A stretch of DNA of 64,000 nt. It comes from Pokkaliibacter sp046614695. GTDB taxonomy: Bacteria > Pseudomonadota > Gammaproteobacteria > Pseudomonadales > Balneatricaceae. A model generated the notes under the pieces. It saw nothing but the letters and a program-made list of their open reading frames with translations, was not told the origin of the DNA and searched no databases. The DNA is taken from NCBI RefSeq assembly GCF_046614695.1, contig NZ_JBKKHQ010000015.1, positions 1 through 64,000 on the forward strand, read 5' to 3'. Both the position numbers and the translations under genes were made by a program. Of this stretch, positions 18,847-27,320 are shown piece by piece (the first letter of the stretch is position 1; every line of letters starts with the position of its first letter).

Positions 18847-20619
18847 ATGCGCAGCCATTATTGCGGCGATCTTCGTGCTACACACATAGATCAAGAAATC
18901 ACCCTGTGCGGATGGGTTCATCGCCGTCGCGACCACGGGGGAGTCATCTTCCTCGATCTTCGCGATCGTGAAGGCATTGCTCAGGTCGTATTCGATCCTG
19001 ATCGCGCAGAAAGCTTCGCTCGTGCTGACAGTGTTCGTAGCGAGTATGTTGTTAAGGTCACCGGCCGTGTTCGCGCGCGTCCGGCGGGCACTGAAAACGC
19101 CGATATGGGCACTGGTCAGATTGAAGTTCTGGGTTACGAACTGGAGATCCTGAACAAGGCCGATACGCCTCCTTTCATGCTGGATGACTATCAGCAGATC
19201 GGCGAAGACATTCGTCTGAAGCATCGTTATATCGATCTTCGTCGTCCCGAAATGGCGAATAAACTGCGTCTGCGATCGCGTATCTCTCATTTGATTCGCA
19301 ACTATTTGGAAGAGCATGGCTTTCTGGATATCGAAACACCTATCCTGACTCGTGCAACGCCTGAAGGCGCACGTGACTACCTGGTGCCTAGTCGTACTCA
19401 CGAAGGCAACTTCTTTGCTCTGCCTCAGTCTCCTCAGCTGTTCAAGCAGCTGCTAATGGTATCTGGCTTTGATCGCTACTATCAGATTGCTCGTTGCTTC
19501 CGTGACGAGGACCTGCGAGCTGATCGTCAGCCAGAGTTCACTCAGATTGATATCGAGACCTCCTTCCTGAGCGAAGAAGACATCATGGCCATTACTGAGG
19601 GCATGATTCGTAACCTGTTCAAGGATCTCAAGGGGATCGAGTTTGGTGAATTCCCACGTATGCCCTTCAGCGAGGCGATGAGCCGTTTTGGTTCTGACAA
19701 GCCTGACCTGCGTATCCCGCTGGAGCTGGTTGATGTGGCTGATCTGGTGGCTGGTGTTGAGTTCAAAGTCTTCTCTGGCCCGGCTAATGACCCGAAAGGT
19801 CGTGTTGCAGCGCTGAAAGTGCCTAACGGTAATGAACTGTCCCGTAAGCAGATTGATGATTACACCAAGTTTGTCGGCATTTACGGTGCCAAAGGTCTGG
19901 CCTACATCAAGGTCAACGATATCAGCAATCGTGAAACCGGTTTGCAGTCACCTATCGTTAAGCATCTGGGTGAAGATAATGCGTTCAAAATTGTTGAGCG
20001 TGTTGGTGCGCAGAATGGTGACCTGATTTTCTTCGGTGCCGACAAGGCGAAAATCGTTAACGAAGCCTTGGGCGCGCTGCGTATCAAGCTGGGTGAGGAT
20101 ATGAATCTTTACACCGCTGAATGGGCGCCAATGTGGGTTGTTGACTTCCCCATGTTTGAGGAAGAAGACGATGGCAGCCTGCACGCTGTTCACCATCCCT
20201 TCACTTCACCAAGCTGCTCCGTTGAAGAGTTGCGCGCCAATCCGGCGCAGGCACTATCTCGCGCGTATGACATGGTGCTTAACGGTGTCGAGTTGGGCGG
20301 TGGTTCTATTCGTATTCACCGCCAGGATATGCAGGCGACGATTTTTGATCTGCTGAATATCTCTCCGGAAGAGCAGGAAGAGAAATTTGGCTTCCTGCTG
20401 GATGCGCTGCGTTACGGTGCTCCTCCCCACGGTGGTCTGGCATTCGGCCTTGACCGTCTGGTGATGCTGATGACTGGTGCGAAGTCGATCCGTGAAGTGA
20501 TTGCCTTCCCGAAAACCCAGAGCGCTGCCTGTCTGCTGACCGATGCGCCTGGAGAAGTCAGTGCCAAGCAGCTGCGTGAGCTGAATATTCGGGTGCGTAC
20601 TAAGGCATCCGAAGCCTGA
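18847..20619 (+). CDS. aspS: Aspartyl-tRNA synthetase
   Basis: This full-length bacterial-type enzyme (590 residues) charges tRNA-Asp in the cytoplasm. It has an N-terminal OB-fold anticodon domain (LCGWVHRRRDHGGVIFLDLRD), class II motif 2 (CFRDEDLRADRQPEFTQID), the bacterial GAD insertion in the middle, and motif 3 (GLAFGLDRLVMLMTG) near the C terminus. The start is supported by AGAGGAA upstream and the conserved opening MRSHYCGDL. An absence of truncation or odd residues suggests a normal essential gene. Whether it discriminates between tRNA-Asp and tRNA-Asn cannot be told here. Confidence 0.97.
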   Translation: MRSHYCGDLRATHIDQEITLCGWVHRRRDHGGVIFLDLRDREGIAQVVFDPDRAESFARADSVRSEYVVKVTGRVRARPAGTENADMGTGQIEVLGYELEILNKADTPPFMLDDYQQIGEDIRLKHRYIDLRRPEMANKLRLRSRISHLIRNYLEEHGFLDIETPILTRATPEGARDYLVPSRTHEGNFFALPQSPQLFKQLLMVSGFDRYYQIARCFRDEDLRADRQPEFTQIDIETSFLSEEDIMAITEGMIRNLFKDLKGIEFGEFPRMPFSEAMSRFGSDKPDLRIPLELVDVADLVAGVEFKVFSGPANDPKGRVAALKVPNGNELSRKQIDDYTKFVGIYGAKGLAYIKVNDISNRETGLQSPIVKHLGEDNAFKIVERVGAQNGDLIFFGADKAKIVNEALGALRIKLGEDMNLYTAEWAPMWVVDFPMFEEEDDGSLHAVHHPFTSPSCSVEELRANPAQALSRAYDMVLNGVELGGGSIRIHRQDMQATIFDLLNISPEEQEEKFGFLLDALRYGAPPHGGLAFGLDRLVMLMTGAKSIREVIAFPKTQSAACLLTDAPGEVSAKQLRELNIRVRTKASEA

Positions 20620-20637
20620 TTGCAGGCCGAGTAAGAC

Positions 20638-20664
20638 AAGAGGGCCTTTATGGCCCTCTTTTTG
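20638..20664 (+). terminator. Rho-independent terminator of aspS
   Basis: A perfect 9-bp stem AAGAGGGCC/GGCCCTCTT with loop TTTAT is followed by TTTGTT, 19 bases after the aspS stop. Confidence 0.9.
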
Positions 20665-20744
20665 TTAGTTTCTGAGAAAGTTAGTCCCTGAGGAAACACT
20701 GACTGGCTTAAAGCTGATGTCAGTGGTGAAAGAGGAGAGAAGGC

Positions 20745-21479
20745 ATGGCAGGCCATAGTAAATGGGCGAATATCAAACACCGAAAAGCCGCTCAGGATGC
20801 CAAGAAAGGTAAGGTCTTTACCAAGCTAATCCGTGAGCTGACTGTTGCCGCTCGTAACGGCAGTGCCGATCCATCGGAAAATCCGCGTTTGCGAACCGCT
20901 ATCGACAAGGCACTGGGCGCTAATATGAAGCGTGACACTGTCGACAAGGCCATTGCCCGTGGTGCTGGAGGCGGTAATGATGAGCAGTTGGATGAGCTGG
21001 TGTACGAGGGCTATGGTCCGAATGGCGTTGCTATTCTCATTGAGTGCATGACGGATAATGTGAATCGTACCGTTGCCAATGTACGAGCTGCGTTTACGAA
21101 AGCGGGCGGTAATCTTGGTACCAATGGTTCTGTGGCCTATCTTTTTGAGTCTAGGGGGGTAATGACGTTTGAGGGGGCTGAGGAAGAGGTGCTGTTTGAA
21201 GCGGCTATCGACGCTGGGGCTCAGGATGTGGTTGCCCATGATGATGGCGTTATTGAAGTCGTAACTGCGCCAGAAGATTTTCATGCTGTGATGGATGCTC
21301 TGGCCTCACAAGGCTACCGGTCAAGTCATGCTGAGCTGGATCGTGTCGCTTCGACAGAGGTTGAGCTTGATGAGGAGTCAGGTGCAAAAATTGTTCGCTT
21401 GATTGATGTGCTGGAAGATCTGGATGATGCTCAGAACGTTTATCACAATGCGATAATCCCTGAGAGCTGCTACAGCTAG
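20745..21479 (+). CDS. yebC: YebC/PmpR-family protein
   Basis: This 244-residue member of the YebC/TACO1 family opens with the invariant MAGHSKWANIKHRKAAQDAKKGK and contains GYGPNGVAILIE and a terminal acidic stretch. The family was named for DNA-binding regulators (PmpR), and recent work links YebC to ribosomes and translation of difficult proline stretches. AGGAGAG lies upstream of the ATG. It stands between aspS and ruvC as in most gammaproteobacteria, with terminators on both sides, so it is probably monocistronic. Confidence 0.95.
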   Translation: MAGHSKWANIKHRKAAQDAKKGKVFTKLIRELTVAARNGSADPSENPRLRTAIDKALGANMKRDTVDKAIARGAGGGNDEQLDELVYEGYGPNGVAILIECMTDNVNRTVANVRAAFTKAGGNLGTNGSVAYLFESRGVMTFEGAEEEVLFEAAIDAGAQDVVAHDDGVIEVVTAPEDFHAVMDALASQGYRSSHAELDRVASTEVELDEESGAKIVRLIDVLEDLDDAQNVYHNAIIPESCYS

Positions 21480-21504
21480 AGTTTAAGGTTGAGCCGTAAA
21501 TGAT

Positions 21505-21527
21505 GACCCACTGATGTGGGTCTTTTT
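21505..21527 (+). terminator. Rho-independent terminator of yebC
   Basis: A 7-bp stem GACCCAC/GTGGGTC with loop TGAT is followed by TTTTT. Confidence 0.88.
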
Positions 21528-21611
21528 CTATTCGGCCGGGTGCTTTGATTGTTGTATGGATATACAGTAATCTTGCGGCCATAAAGCAAAGTAAGTGTTA
21601 GGTAGTAAAGC

Positions 21612-22145
21612 ATGACAGTCATTATGGGAATCGATCCTGGTTCCCGGATTACCGGATACGGTGTGATTTCCGTCGAACGCAACCGGCTGACCTATGTTGC
21701 CAGTGGCTGTATTCGTATTTCAGGTGATGAGTTGCCCGCACGTTTACTGCAAATTCAGAATGCCATCGAAGAGCTTGTCACCTGGCACAAACCGGATGAG
21801 TCTGCGATTGAACGCGTTTTCGTTGCTAAAAATGCGGACTCGGCCTTGAAACTGGGGCAGGCGCGGGGAGTGGCTATTGTTAGCCTGGCGCAGCATGGCT
21901 TGTCTGTGGCGGAGTATGCTGCACGTGAAGTCAAACTGGCTGTTGTGGGCAAAGGTTCAGCGGCCAAGCAGCAGGTGCAACACATGGTGATGGCGTTATT
22001 GAAACTACCGGGTTTGCCACAGGCTGATGCTGCCGATGCGTTGGCTATTGCTATTTGTCACGCCCACAAACGCTCAGTCGTTACATCAACCAACGTGACG
22101 CTGGAAGAACGTATTCAACGGCAGTTGGGAGCAAAAGCGCAGTGA
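21612..22145 (+). CDS. ruvC: Holliday junction resolvase RuvC
   Basis: This 177-residue endonuclease cuts Holliday junctions together with RuvAB. The four metal-binding acidic residues are present: Asp in MGIDPGS, Glu in ESAIERVF, and two Asp in ADAADALAIA. The ATG at 21612 lacks a strong Shine-Dalgarno sequence; an ATG at 21624 (start of MGIDPG) is possible. The stop codon overlaps the GTG start of the next gene (GTGA), so the two are translationally coupled. Confidence 0.95.
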   Translation: MTVIMGIDPGSRITGYGVISVERNRLTYVASGCIRISGDELPARLLQIQNAIEELVTWHKPDESAIERVFVAKNADSALKLGQARGVAIVSLAQHGLSVAEYAAREVKLAVVGKGSAAKQQVQHMVMALLKLPGLPQADAADALAIAICHAHKRSVVTSTNVTLEERIQRQLGAKAQ

Positions 22146-22771
22146 ATAGCCTGACGTTGATTCACTGGCTGGATATCTTCGGTACTCTGGTATTTGCCAG
22201 TGCTGGGGCGCTGCGTGGTATGGACAAGCGTCTGGATATTTTCGGGGTGCTTGTCTTCTCCGTCGTGACGGCAGTTGGTGGTGGAACCCTCCGGGACTTA
22301 TTGTTGGGGCTGCCCGTCGGCTGGATTCGAGACCCTTCATATCTGGCGCTCGCTCTCAGTGCCGGAACATTGACCTTTTATCTTGCGCGCTGGTGCCGTA
22401 TTCCTGATACCGCACTGGCGCTTGCCGACGCCATTGGTCTGGCGGTTTTTACCATCATTGGTGCGGAAATGGCGAACGCGATGAATGCCCCGGCACTGAT
22501 CAGTATAGTAATGGCCGTAATGACGGCCTGCCTCGGCGGTATTATCAGGGATGTGATGGCAGGAGAGGTTCCGCTGATTTTTCACCGTGAGCTTTATGCC
22601 ACGCCTTGTATTCTGGGGGCTGCCTTCTACACCTTTTTAGTCAGTCTTGAAGGCCCAAAACTTTTATTTACCTGGGCATCCATGGGATTGATTCTGGTGC
22701 TCAGGATTGCTGCCATTTATTGGCAGTTACGTCTTCCTGCCTGGCTCAGAAGCCCGGATACCTCGCGCTGA
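22142..22771 (+). CDS. TRIC-family cation channel (YicG/YadS type)
   Basis: This 209-residue membrane protein has about seven hydrophobic helices and two copies of the family's Gly-rich motif (SAGALRGMDKR and AVGGGTLRDLLLG in the first half, LGGIIRDVMAGE in the second), as in UPF0126/TRIC channels that form K+-permeable trimers. The GTG at 22142 overlaps the ruvC stop and has GGGAG 11 nt upstream; the frame extends upstream inside ruvC, but those residues are not hydrophobic or conserved. The position between ruvC and ruvA is unusual, since these two genes are normally adjacent. Confidence 0.88.
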   Translation: MNSLTLIHWLDIFGTLVFASAGALRGMDKRLDIFGVLVFSVVTAVGGGTLRDLLLGLPVGWIRDPSYLALALSAGTLTFYLARWCRIPDTALALADAIGLAVFTIIGAEMANAMNAPALISIVMAVMTACLGGIIRDVMAGEVPLIFHRELYATPCILGAAFYTFLVSLEGPKLLFTWASMGLILVLRIAAIYWQLRLPAWLRSPDTSR

Positions 22772-22804
22772 ACTCAGACTCAGAGATATAGGATAAGTAG
22801 TGAA

Positions 22805-23443
22805 ATGATTGGTCGTCTTGAAGGGATGTTGCTGGAAAAGTCTCCGCCCGCGCTATTGTTGGATGTCGCCGGTGTTGGTTATGAGATTGAAGCCAGCATG
22901 CAGACTCATTTCCGTTTGCCTGAACGTGGTAAAAAGGTGGTTCTATATACCCATCAGGTGATTCGAGAGGATGCTCACTTATTGTTTGGCTTCTCAGAAA
23001 AGCAGGAACGCGATGTGTTCCGAATCCTGATCAAGGCGAACGGTGTAGGCCCGAAGCTGGCTCTTTCAATTCTGTCCTCTCTGGAAGTAAAAGAACTGGT
23101 TCGCAGCGTGCATGACGGTGATATCAATCGCCTTGTCAAAGTGCCTGGTGTTGGAAAGAAAACGGCAGAGCGCTTGCTGGTCGAATTGCGTGACCGTTTG
23201 GAAACCTGGAATTTAAATGTTGATGCCGCTGACTTCAGTCTGGATGGTGGCGTGTTGAGTGCGTCGGCTTCATCTCCCGCACAGGATGTGCGTTTGGAAG
23301 CAGAGCAGGCGCTGATTGCCTTGGGGTATAAGCCTGCAGATGCCAGCAAGGTGCTCATTCAGGCAGAAAAGACGCTGGAAGGGCAAGCGTTGACTGTAGA
23401 GTCACTGCTTAAAGTGGCATTGAAGTCGATGGCGGCTCGTTAG
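22805..23443 (+). CDS. ruvA: Holliday junction branch migration protein RuvA
   Basis: This 212-residue subunit binds four-way junctions as a tetramer and loads RuvB rings. It starts with the conserved MIGRLEG, has an N-terminal OB fold, two helix-hairpin-helix motifs (ANGVGPKLALSIL and VPGVGKKTAERL), and a C-terminal RuvB-binding domain joined by a Ser/Ala-rich linker. It lies 64 bases before ruvB in the same direction. Confidence 0.96.
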   Translation: MIGRLEGMLLEKSPPALLLDVAGVGYEIEASMQTHFRLPERGKKVVLYTHQVIREDAHLLFGFSEKQERDVFRILIKANGVGPKLALSILSSLEVKELVRSVHDGDINRLVKVPGVGKKTAERLLVELRDRLETWNLNVDAADFSLDGGVLSASASSPAQDVRLEAEQALIALGYKPADASKVLIQAEKTLEGQALTVESLLKVALKSMAAR

Positions 23444-23506
23444 CCATCCTTTTACATTCATACATTTAGCGACTTCTCTATTCATGAATAAACACAGGTC
23501 ATTGGC

Positions 23507-24508
23507 ATGATCGAAGCGGATCGTTTTATTAGTCCCACACTTAAGGGTGGAGAAGAGTCTCAGGATCGCGCGATTCGTCCAAAACGTCTGGATGAATACA
23601 TTGGTCAGCACGCGGTTCGCGAGCAGATGGAAATTTTTATTCAGGCTGCGAAGAACCGTGGTGAAGCGCTGGATCATACGCTGGTCTTTGGACCACCGGG
23701 TCTGGGCAAAACGACGCTGGCTAATATTATTGCCAATGAAATGGGGGTAAGCATTCGCTCAACATCTGGCCCTGTACTGGAGAAAGCGGGCGATCTTGCC
23801 GCCATGCTAACCAATCTTGAGCCAATGGATGTGCTCTTTATCGATGAGATTCACCGGCTGAATCCTGCCGTGGAGGAAGTACTTTATCCTGCGATGGAAG
23901 ATTACCAGCTGGATATCATGATTGGAGAGGGGCCCGCCGCTCGCTCTATAAAGCTTGATCTCCCTCCTTTTACGCTTATCGGCGCAACAACAAGAGCAGG
24001 TCTTTTAACGTCACCTTTACGTGACCGCTTCGGGATTGTGCAGCGTCTGGAGTTTTATAACGTCAAAGATCTGACTCACATTGTTGAGCGTTCATCACAA
24101 CTCCTGGGTGTGGGAATTGAGTCCAAAGGTGCCTTTGAGATTGCTCGTCGCTCTCGGGGAACACCACGTATAGCTAATCGCCTGTTGCGCCGGGTTCGTG
24201 ATTTCTCGGAAGTTAAGGGTGATGGCACTATCACTGAAAGCATTGCCGGTCAGGCGCTGGATATGCTGAATGTGGATAAAGAAGGCTTTGATCACATGGA
24301 CCGACGCCTGCTGGTAACATTGATTGAGCACTTCAATGGTGGTCCCGTCGGTATTGACAGTTTGGCCGCTGCGATTAGCGAGGAGCGCGATACCATTGAG
24401 GATGTGCTTGAGCCTTTTCTTATCCAGCAAGGATTTTTGACCCGGACGGCGCGCGGACGTATGGCGACAGATAAAGCCTACGAGCACTTTGCGCTGGAGC
24501 GGCGCTAA
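23507..24508 (+). CDS. ruvB: Holliday junction branch migration ATPase RuvB
   Basis: This 333-residue AAA+ hexamer drives branch migration with RuvA and RuvC. It has the Walker A motif GPPGLGKTT, Walker B FIDEIHRL, sensor 1 IGATTRAG, the arginine-finger segment TSPLRDRFG and a C-terminal winged helix (GFLTRTARGR). Length and motifs are canonical. In pseudomonads ybgC would follow; here a DksA-type zinc finger gene does. Confidence 0.97.
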   Translation: MIEADRFISPTLKGGEESQDRAIRPKRLDEYIGQHAVREQMEIFIQAAKNRGEALDHTLVFGPPGLGKTTLANIIANEMGVSIRSTSGPVLEKAGDLAAMLTNLEPMDVLFIDEIHRLNPAVEEVLYPAMEDYQLDIMIGEGPAARSIKLDLPPFTLIGATTRAGLLTSPLRDRFGIVQRLEFYNVKDLTHIVERSSQLLGVGIESKGAFEIARRSRGTPRIANRLLRRVRDFSEVKGDGTITESIAGQALDMLNVDKEGFDHMDRRLLVTLIEHFNGGPVGIDSLAAAISEERDTIEDVLEPFLIQQGFLTRTARGRMATDKAYEHFALERR

Positions 24509-24610
24509 TCTGTCCAATCGAGATAAATCTGATCTGTCATGACCTGCATCAAGGCTCATCTTTAAGGGCATGAATACACTGCTTGGCTCTGATCCCCGGA
24601 GTTGAGGTGC

Positions 24611-24907
24611 ATGATGACAGGTTTGACGACATCCCATGTGCTGGCAGTGCAACGATCTCTGCTGGCGCAATATCAAAATTTGCAGCAGCTGAAGTCAGAA
24701 GCATCCTTTTTACCGGTCCCCAGTAAAGATTTTTGTCATTGCCAATTTGTACGACTTGGGCAAATAGAACAGGCGCTGGCTGCAATTGAGGAAGGGGAAT
24801 ACGGTATTTGTATTATCTGTCACCAGGATATAGAACCTGCGCGACTAGGGGAAAATCCTTTAACTGTTTATTGCGATCAATGTCAGTGTGATGACAAAAA
24901 AAAGTGA
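24611..24907 (+). CDS. DksA/TraR-type C4 zinc-finger protein
   Basis: This roughly 98-residue protein has a C-terminal DksA-like zinc finger with the canonical spacing C-x2-C-x17-C-x2-C (CIIC and CDQC), preceded by a short helical N terminus that includes GQIEQALAAIEEGEYGIC, the usual DksA/TraR lead-in. It is shorter than DksA and lacks the long coiled coil with its DxxDxA tip, so it more closely resembles TraR or YbiI-like proteins that bind RNA polymerase. Two ATG codons (24611, 24614) follow GAGG. It ends in DDKKK. It occupies the place where ybgC normally sits between ruvB and tolQ. Confidence 0.8.
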   Translation: MMTGLTTSHVLAVQRSLLAQYQNLQQLKSEASFLPVPSKDFCHCQFVRLGQIEQALAAIEEGEYGICIICHQDIEPARLGENPLTVYCDQCQCDDKKK

Positions 24908-25116
24908 TCATCACATGAAAAAAATATCGGCATGAGCGCCTCTTCTCTTTTTTCGATGAACTCCCTATCCTGTGCGCAATTCCTACGAGTCACGCATCCT
25001 ATCAGCCGAAATATTTTGAAAAGAATATTCTCGCACGCAAAAACTCTGCCAGTAGGCATTAAGTAATAAATCCATTAGGCTTACATTTCCTTTTTATTCT
25101 GCCTGGAGTGTTTTGA

Positions 25117-25803
25117 GTGGCCGAACAGCATATGTCCGTTTGGGGGCTCGTCTCTAATGCGAGCGTGCTGGTGCAAATCGTTATGCTGATCCTTTTTATG
25201 GCCTCTGTGCTGTCCTGGATCATCATTTTCCAACGCCGAGCTGTGATGAACTCATCCAGAAAAGCGCTGGAAGAATTCGAAGACCGTTTCTGGTCAGGTA
25301 TGGATCTCAGCCGTCTTTATCGAGAAATCTCCGCCAATCAGGATGATGATAATGGTGTAGAGAATATCTTCGCCTCCGGTATCAAAGAATTCTCACGTAT
25401 GCGTCAGCAGCCCAATGTTGATCCTGAAACTGTTATGCAGGGCGTGCAACGCTCTCTAAAAGTGGCTGTGTCCAAAGAGCAGGATAAGCTCGAGGTGCAT
25501 CTTCCTTTTCTGGCAACCGTAGGTTCTGTCAGCCCCTATATTGGTTTGTTTGGTACCGTCTGGGGGATCATGAATGCATTCATCGGTCTGTCTAATGTTC
25601 AGCAGGCTACACTGGCGACAGTTGCTCCCGGTATTGCAGAGGCGTTGATCGCTACTGCGATTGGTCTTTTTGCTGCTATCCCTGCTGTCGTCGCCTACAA
25701 CCGTTTTGCGGCGCAAGTTGATCGCTTGTTAAACCATTATGAAACCTTTGCGGATGAGTTTAGTGCCATCCTGTATCGCAAACTTCACACGATGGATGGC
25801 TAA
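25117..25803 (+). CDS. tolQ: TolQ inner-membrane motor protein
   Basis: This 228-residue member of the MotA/TolQ/ExbB family has three predicted membrane segments (about 20-40, 135-160 and 170-195) and the family motif region LPFLATVGSVSPYIGLFGTVWGIMNAF. With TolR it harvests the proton gradient to energise TolA and keep the outer membrane tied to the division site. The start is a GTG with GGAG 8 nt upstream. It is the first gene of the tolQRAB-pal-cpoB operon; a 209-bp AT-rich gap before it probably holds the promoter. Confidence 0.96.
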   Translation: MAEQHMSVWGLVSNASVLVQIVMLILFMASVLSWIIIFQRRAVMNSSRKALEEFEDRFWSGMDLSRLYREISANQDDDNGVENIFASGIKEFSRMRQQPNVDPETVMQGVQRSLKVAVSKEQDKLEVHLPFLATVGSVSPYIGLFGTVWGIMNAFIGLSNVQQATLATVAPGIAEALIATAIGLFAAIPAVVAYNRFAAQVDRLLNHYETFADEFSAILYRKLHTMDG

Positions 25804-25808
25804 GCGTT

Positions 25809-26222
25809 ATGGCTCGTCGCGGACGTAGATTAAATGCCGAAATGAACGTCGTGCCTTATATCGACGTCATGATGGTGTTGCTGGTTATTTTTATGGTTAC
25901 CGCTCCTATGCTGACTCAAGGGGTTTCTGTTGAGTTGCCCAAGGCGCCAGCGGATCCGATTCAGTCAGAGCAGAATCAGGAACCTGTAATTGTTACGGTT
26001 AATGCCGATGGCTTGTACTTTTTAAGCCATGGCGGCAAAGACACAGAGCCTGTGGAGCTGTCGTTGATTCAGCAACAGGTTGCCAAAATTCTGGCTGAGG
26101 CCCCAAAGACTAAAGTCTTTGTACGAGGCGACAAGCGGGTTCAATACAACCTGGTTGTTGGACTCATGGTGGCCCTGCAGGAAGCAGGTGCGGGAACTGT
26201 AGGACTGGTAACTGAGCCTTGA
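25809..26222 (+). CDS. tolR: TolR inner-membrane protein
   Basis: This 137-residue ExbD/TolR protein has one membrane helix near the N terminus containing the essential Asp (NVVPYIDVMMVLLVIFMV) and a periplasmic domain. It works in the TolQR proton channel. It starts 6 bases after tolQ. Confidence 0.96.
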   Translation: MARRGRRLNAEMNVVPYIDVMMVLLVIFMVTAPMLTQGVSVELPKAPADPIQSEQNQEPVIVTVNADGLYFLSHGGKDTEPVELSLIQQQVAKILAEAPKTKVFVRGDKRVQYNLVVGLMVALQEAGAGTVGLVTEP

Positions 26223-26226
26223 TGTC

Positions 26227-27306
26227 GTGAGCGTTTTTTCCAGCCGTTCGTATTTTACTCCTACCGTACTGGCGATCCTGCTGCATGTGCTGATTATCGG
26301 CGCTTTTGTAGTGAATTGGACATTCGCTTACGAATCTCGCCCGCCGCAACCCATGCCGCATTATGTTGAAGCCGAGATGATTGATCTAAAGGCGCTCAGC
26401 AAAGGCAAGGCAAAAACTCAACCCGACAAGCAGCGTCTGGCGGAGCAAGCCAAGCAGGTTGAAGAAGAAAAGCGTAAAGCTGAAGAAGCTCAACGTGTTC
26501 AGGAAGAGAAACGCCAGGCCGAAGAACAAGCGAAGCAAGAGCTGGAAGAACAAAAGGCAGCTCAGCAAGAAGCCCAGAAAAAAGCGGCTGATGAAGCTAA
26601 AAAAGCTGCAGAGGCGCGTGCTGAAGCGCAAAAAGCCGAAGCTGATGCTCAGGCCAAAGCAAAAGCCGAATCTGAACGTAAAGCGGCTGAAGAAGCTAAG
26701 AAAGTAGCAGAAGCGAAGGCGAAGGCCGAAGCTGAAGCAGAGGCTAAGCAGAAAGCAGAAGCCGATGCTAAAGCTAAAGCGGAAGCAGATAAGAAAGCTG
26801 CTGAGAAGGCTAAGGCAGACGAAGCGAAGCGTCAAAAAGCCATAGAGGATGCGCGCAAGAAAGCGGCTGCTGACGCTAAGCAAAAAGCGCAGGAAGAAAA
26901 GAAAAAAGCGGACGAAGCACGTAAGAAAGCTGAAGAGAAACAGCGTCAGGAAGCCTTGAAGAAAGCCCTTCAAAATGATTTGAATGCGGCTGCTTCGAAT
27001 GACAGTACGTCCGTTAATGATGCGAAAGGTTATATCAACAAACTGGTGAGTGAAGCCTGGGTCAGACCGCCTTCTGCCCGAAATGACATGGTGGTGCAGT
27101 TACGCATTAACCTCACCAGTTCAGGCAAAGTAGTCGATGTTCAGGTGGTGGCTTCAAGTGGTAATGATGCCTTTGATAGTAGTGCGGTCAATGCCGTCAA
27201 ACGTGTGGTGCAGTTTGATGAGCTTCAGAAACTTGATCCGAAAGTTTTTGATGCCAATTTCCGTAACTTCATTCTAAGGTTCAAACCTTCTGATCTGCGG
27301 TTCTAA
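26227..27306 (+). CDS. tolA: TolA periplasm-spanning protein
   Basis: This 359-residue protein has an N-terminal membrane anchor (about 14-36), a very long Ala/Lys/Glu-rich helical domain (about 60-255) and a C-terminal TonB-like domain (about 260-359, with YINKLVSEAWVRP and SGKVVDVQVVASSGNDAFD). It links TolQR in the inner membrane to TolB and Pal at the outer membrane. The start is a GTG 4 bases after tolR. The helical domain has strongly biased composition, and the long open frame on its other strand is a by-product of this. Confidence 0.96.
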   Translation: MSVFSSRSYFTPTVLAILLHVLIIGAFVVNWTFAYESRPPQPMPHYVEAEMIDLKALSKGKAKTQPDKQRLAEQAKQVEEEKRKAEEAQRVQEEKRQAEEQAKQELEEQKAAQQEAQKKAADEAKKAAEARAEAQKAEADAQAKAKAESERKAAEEAKKVAEAKAKAEAEAEAKQKAEADAKAKAEADKKAAEKAKADEAKRQKAIEDARKKAAADAKQKAQEEKKKADEARKKAEEKQRQEALKKALQNDLNAAASNDSTSVNDAKGYINKLVSEAWVRPPSARNDMVVQLRINLTSSGKVVDVQVVASSGNDAFDSSAVNAVKRVVQFDELQKLDPKVFDANFRNFILRFKPSDLRF

Positions 27307-27320
27307 TAGAGAGTATGTGT

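Noticed and set aside
26386..26973. A minus-strand frame of 195 codons rich in Phe, Leu, Arg and Ser opposite tolA
   Set aside because: It is the complement of the Ala/Lys/Glu repeat of TolA and only looks like a membrane protein for that reason.
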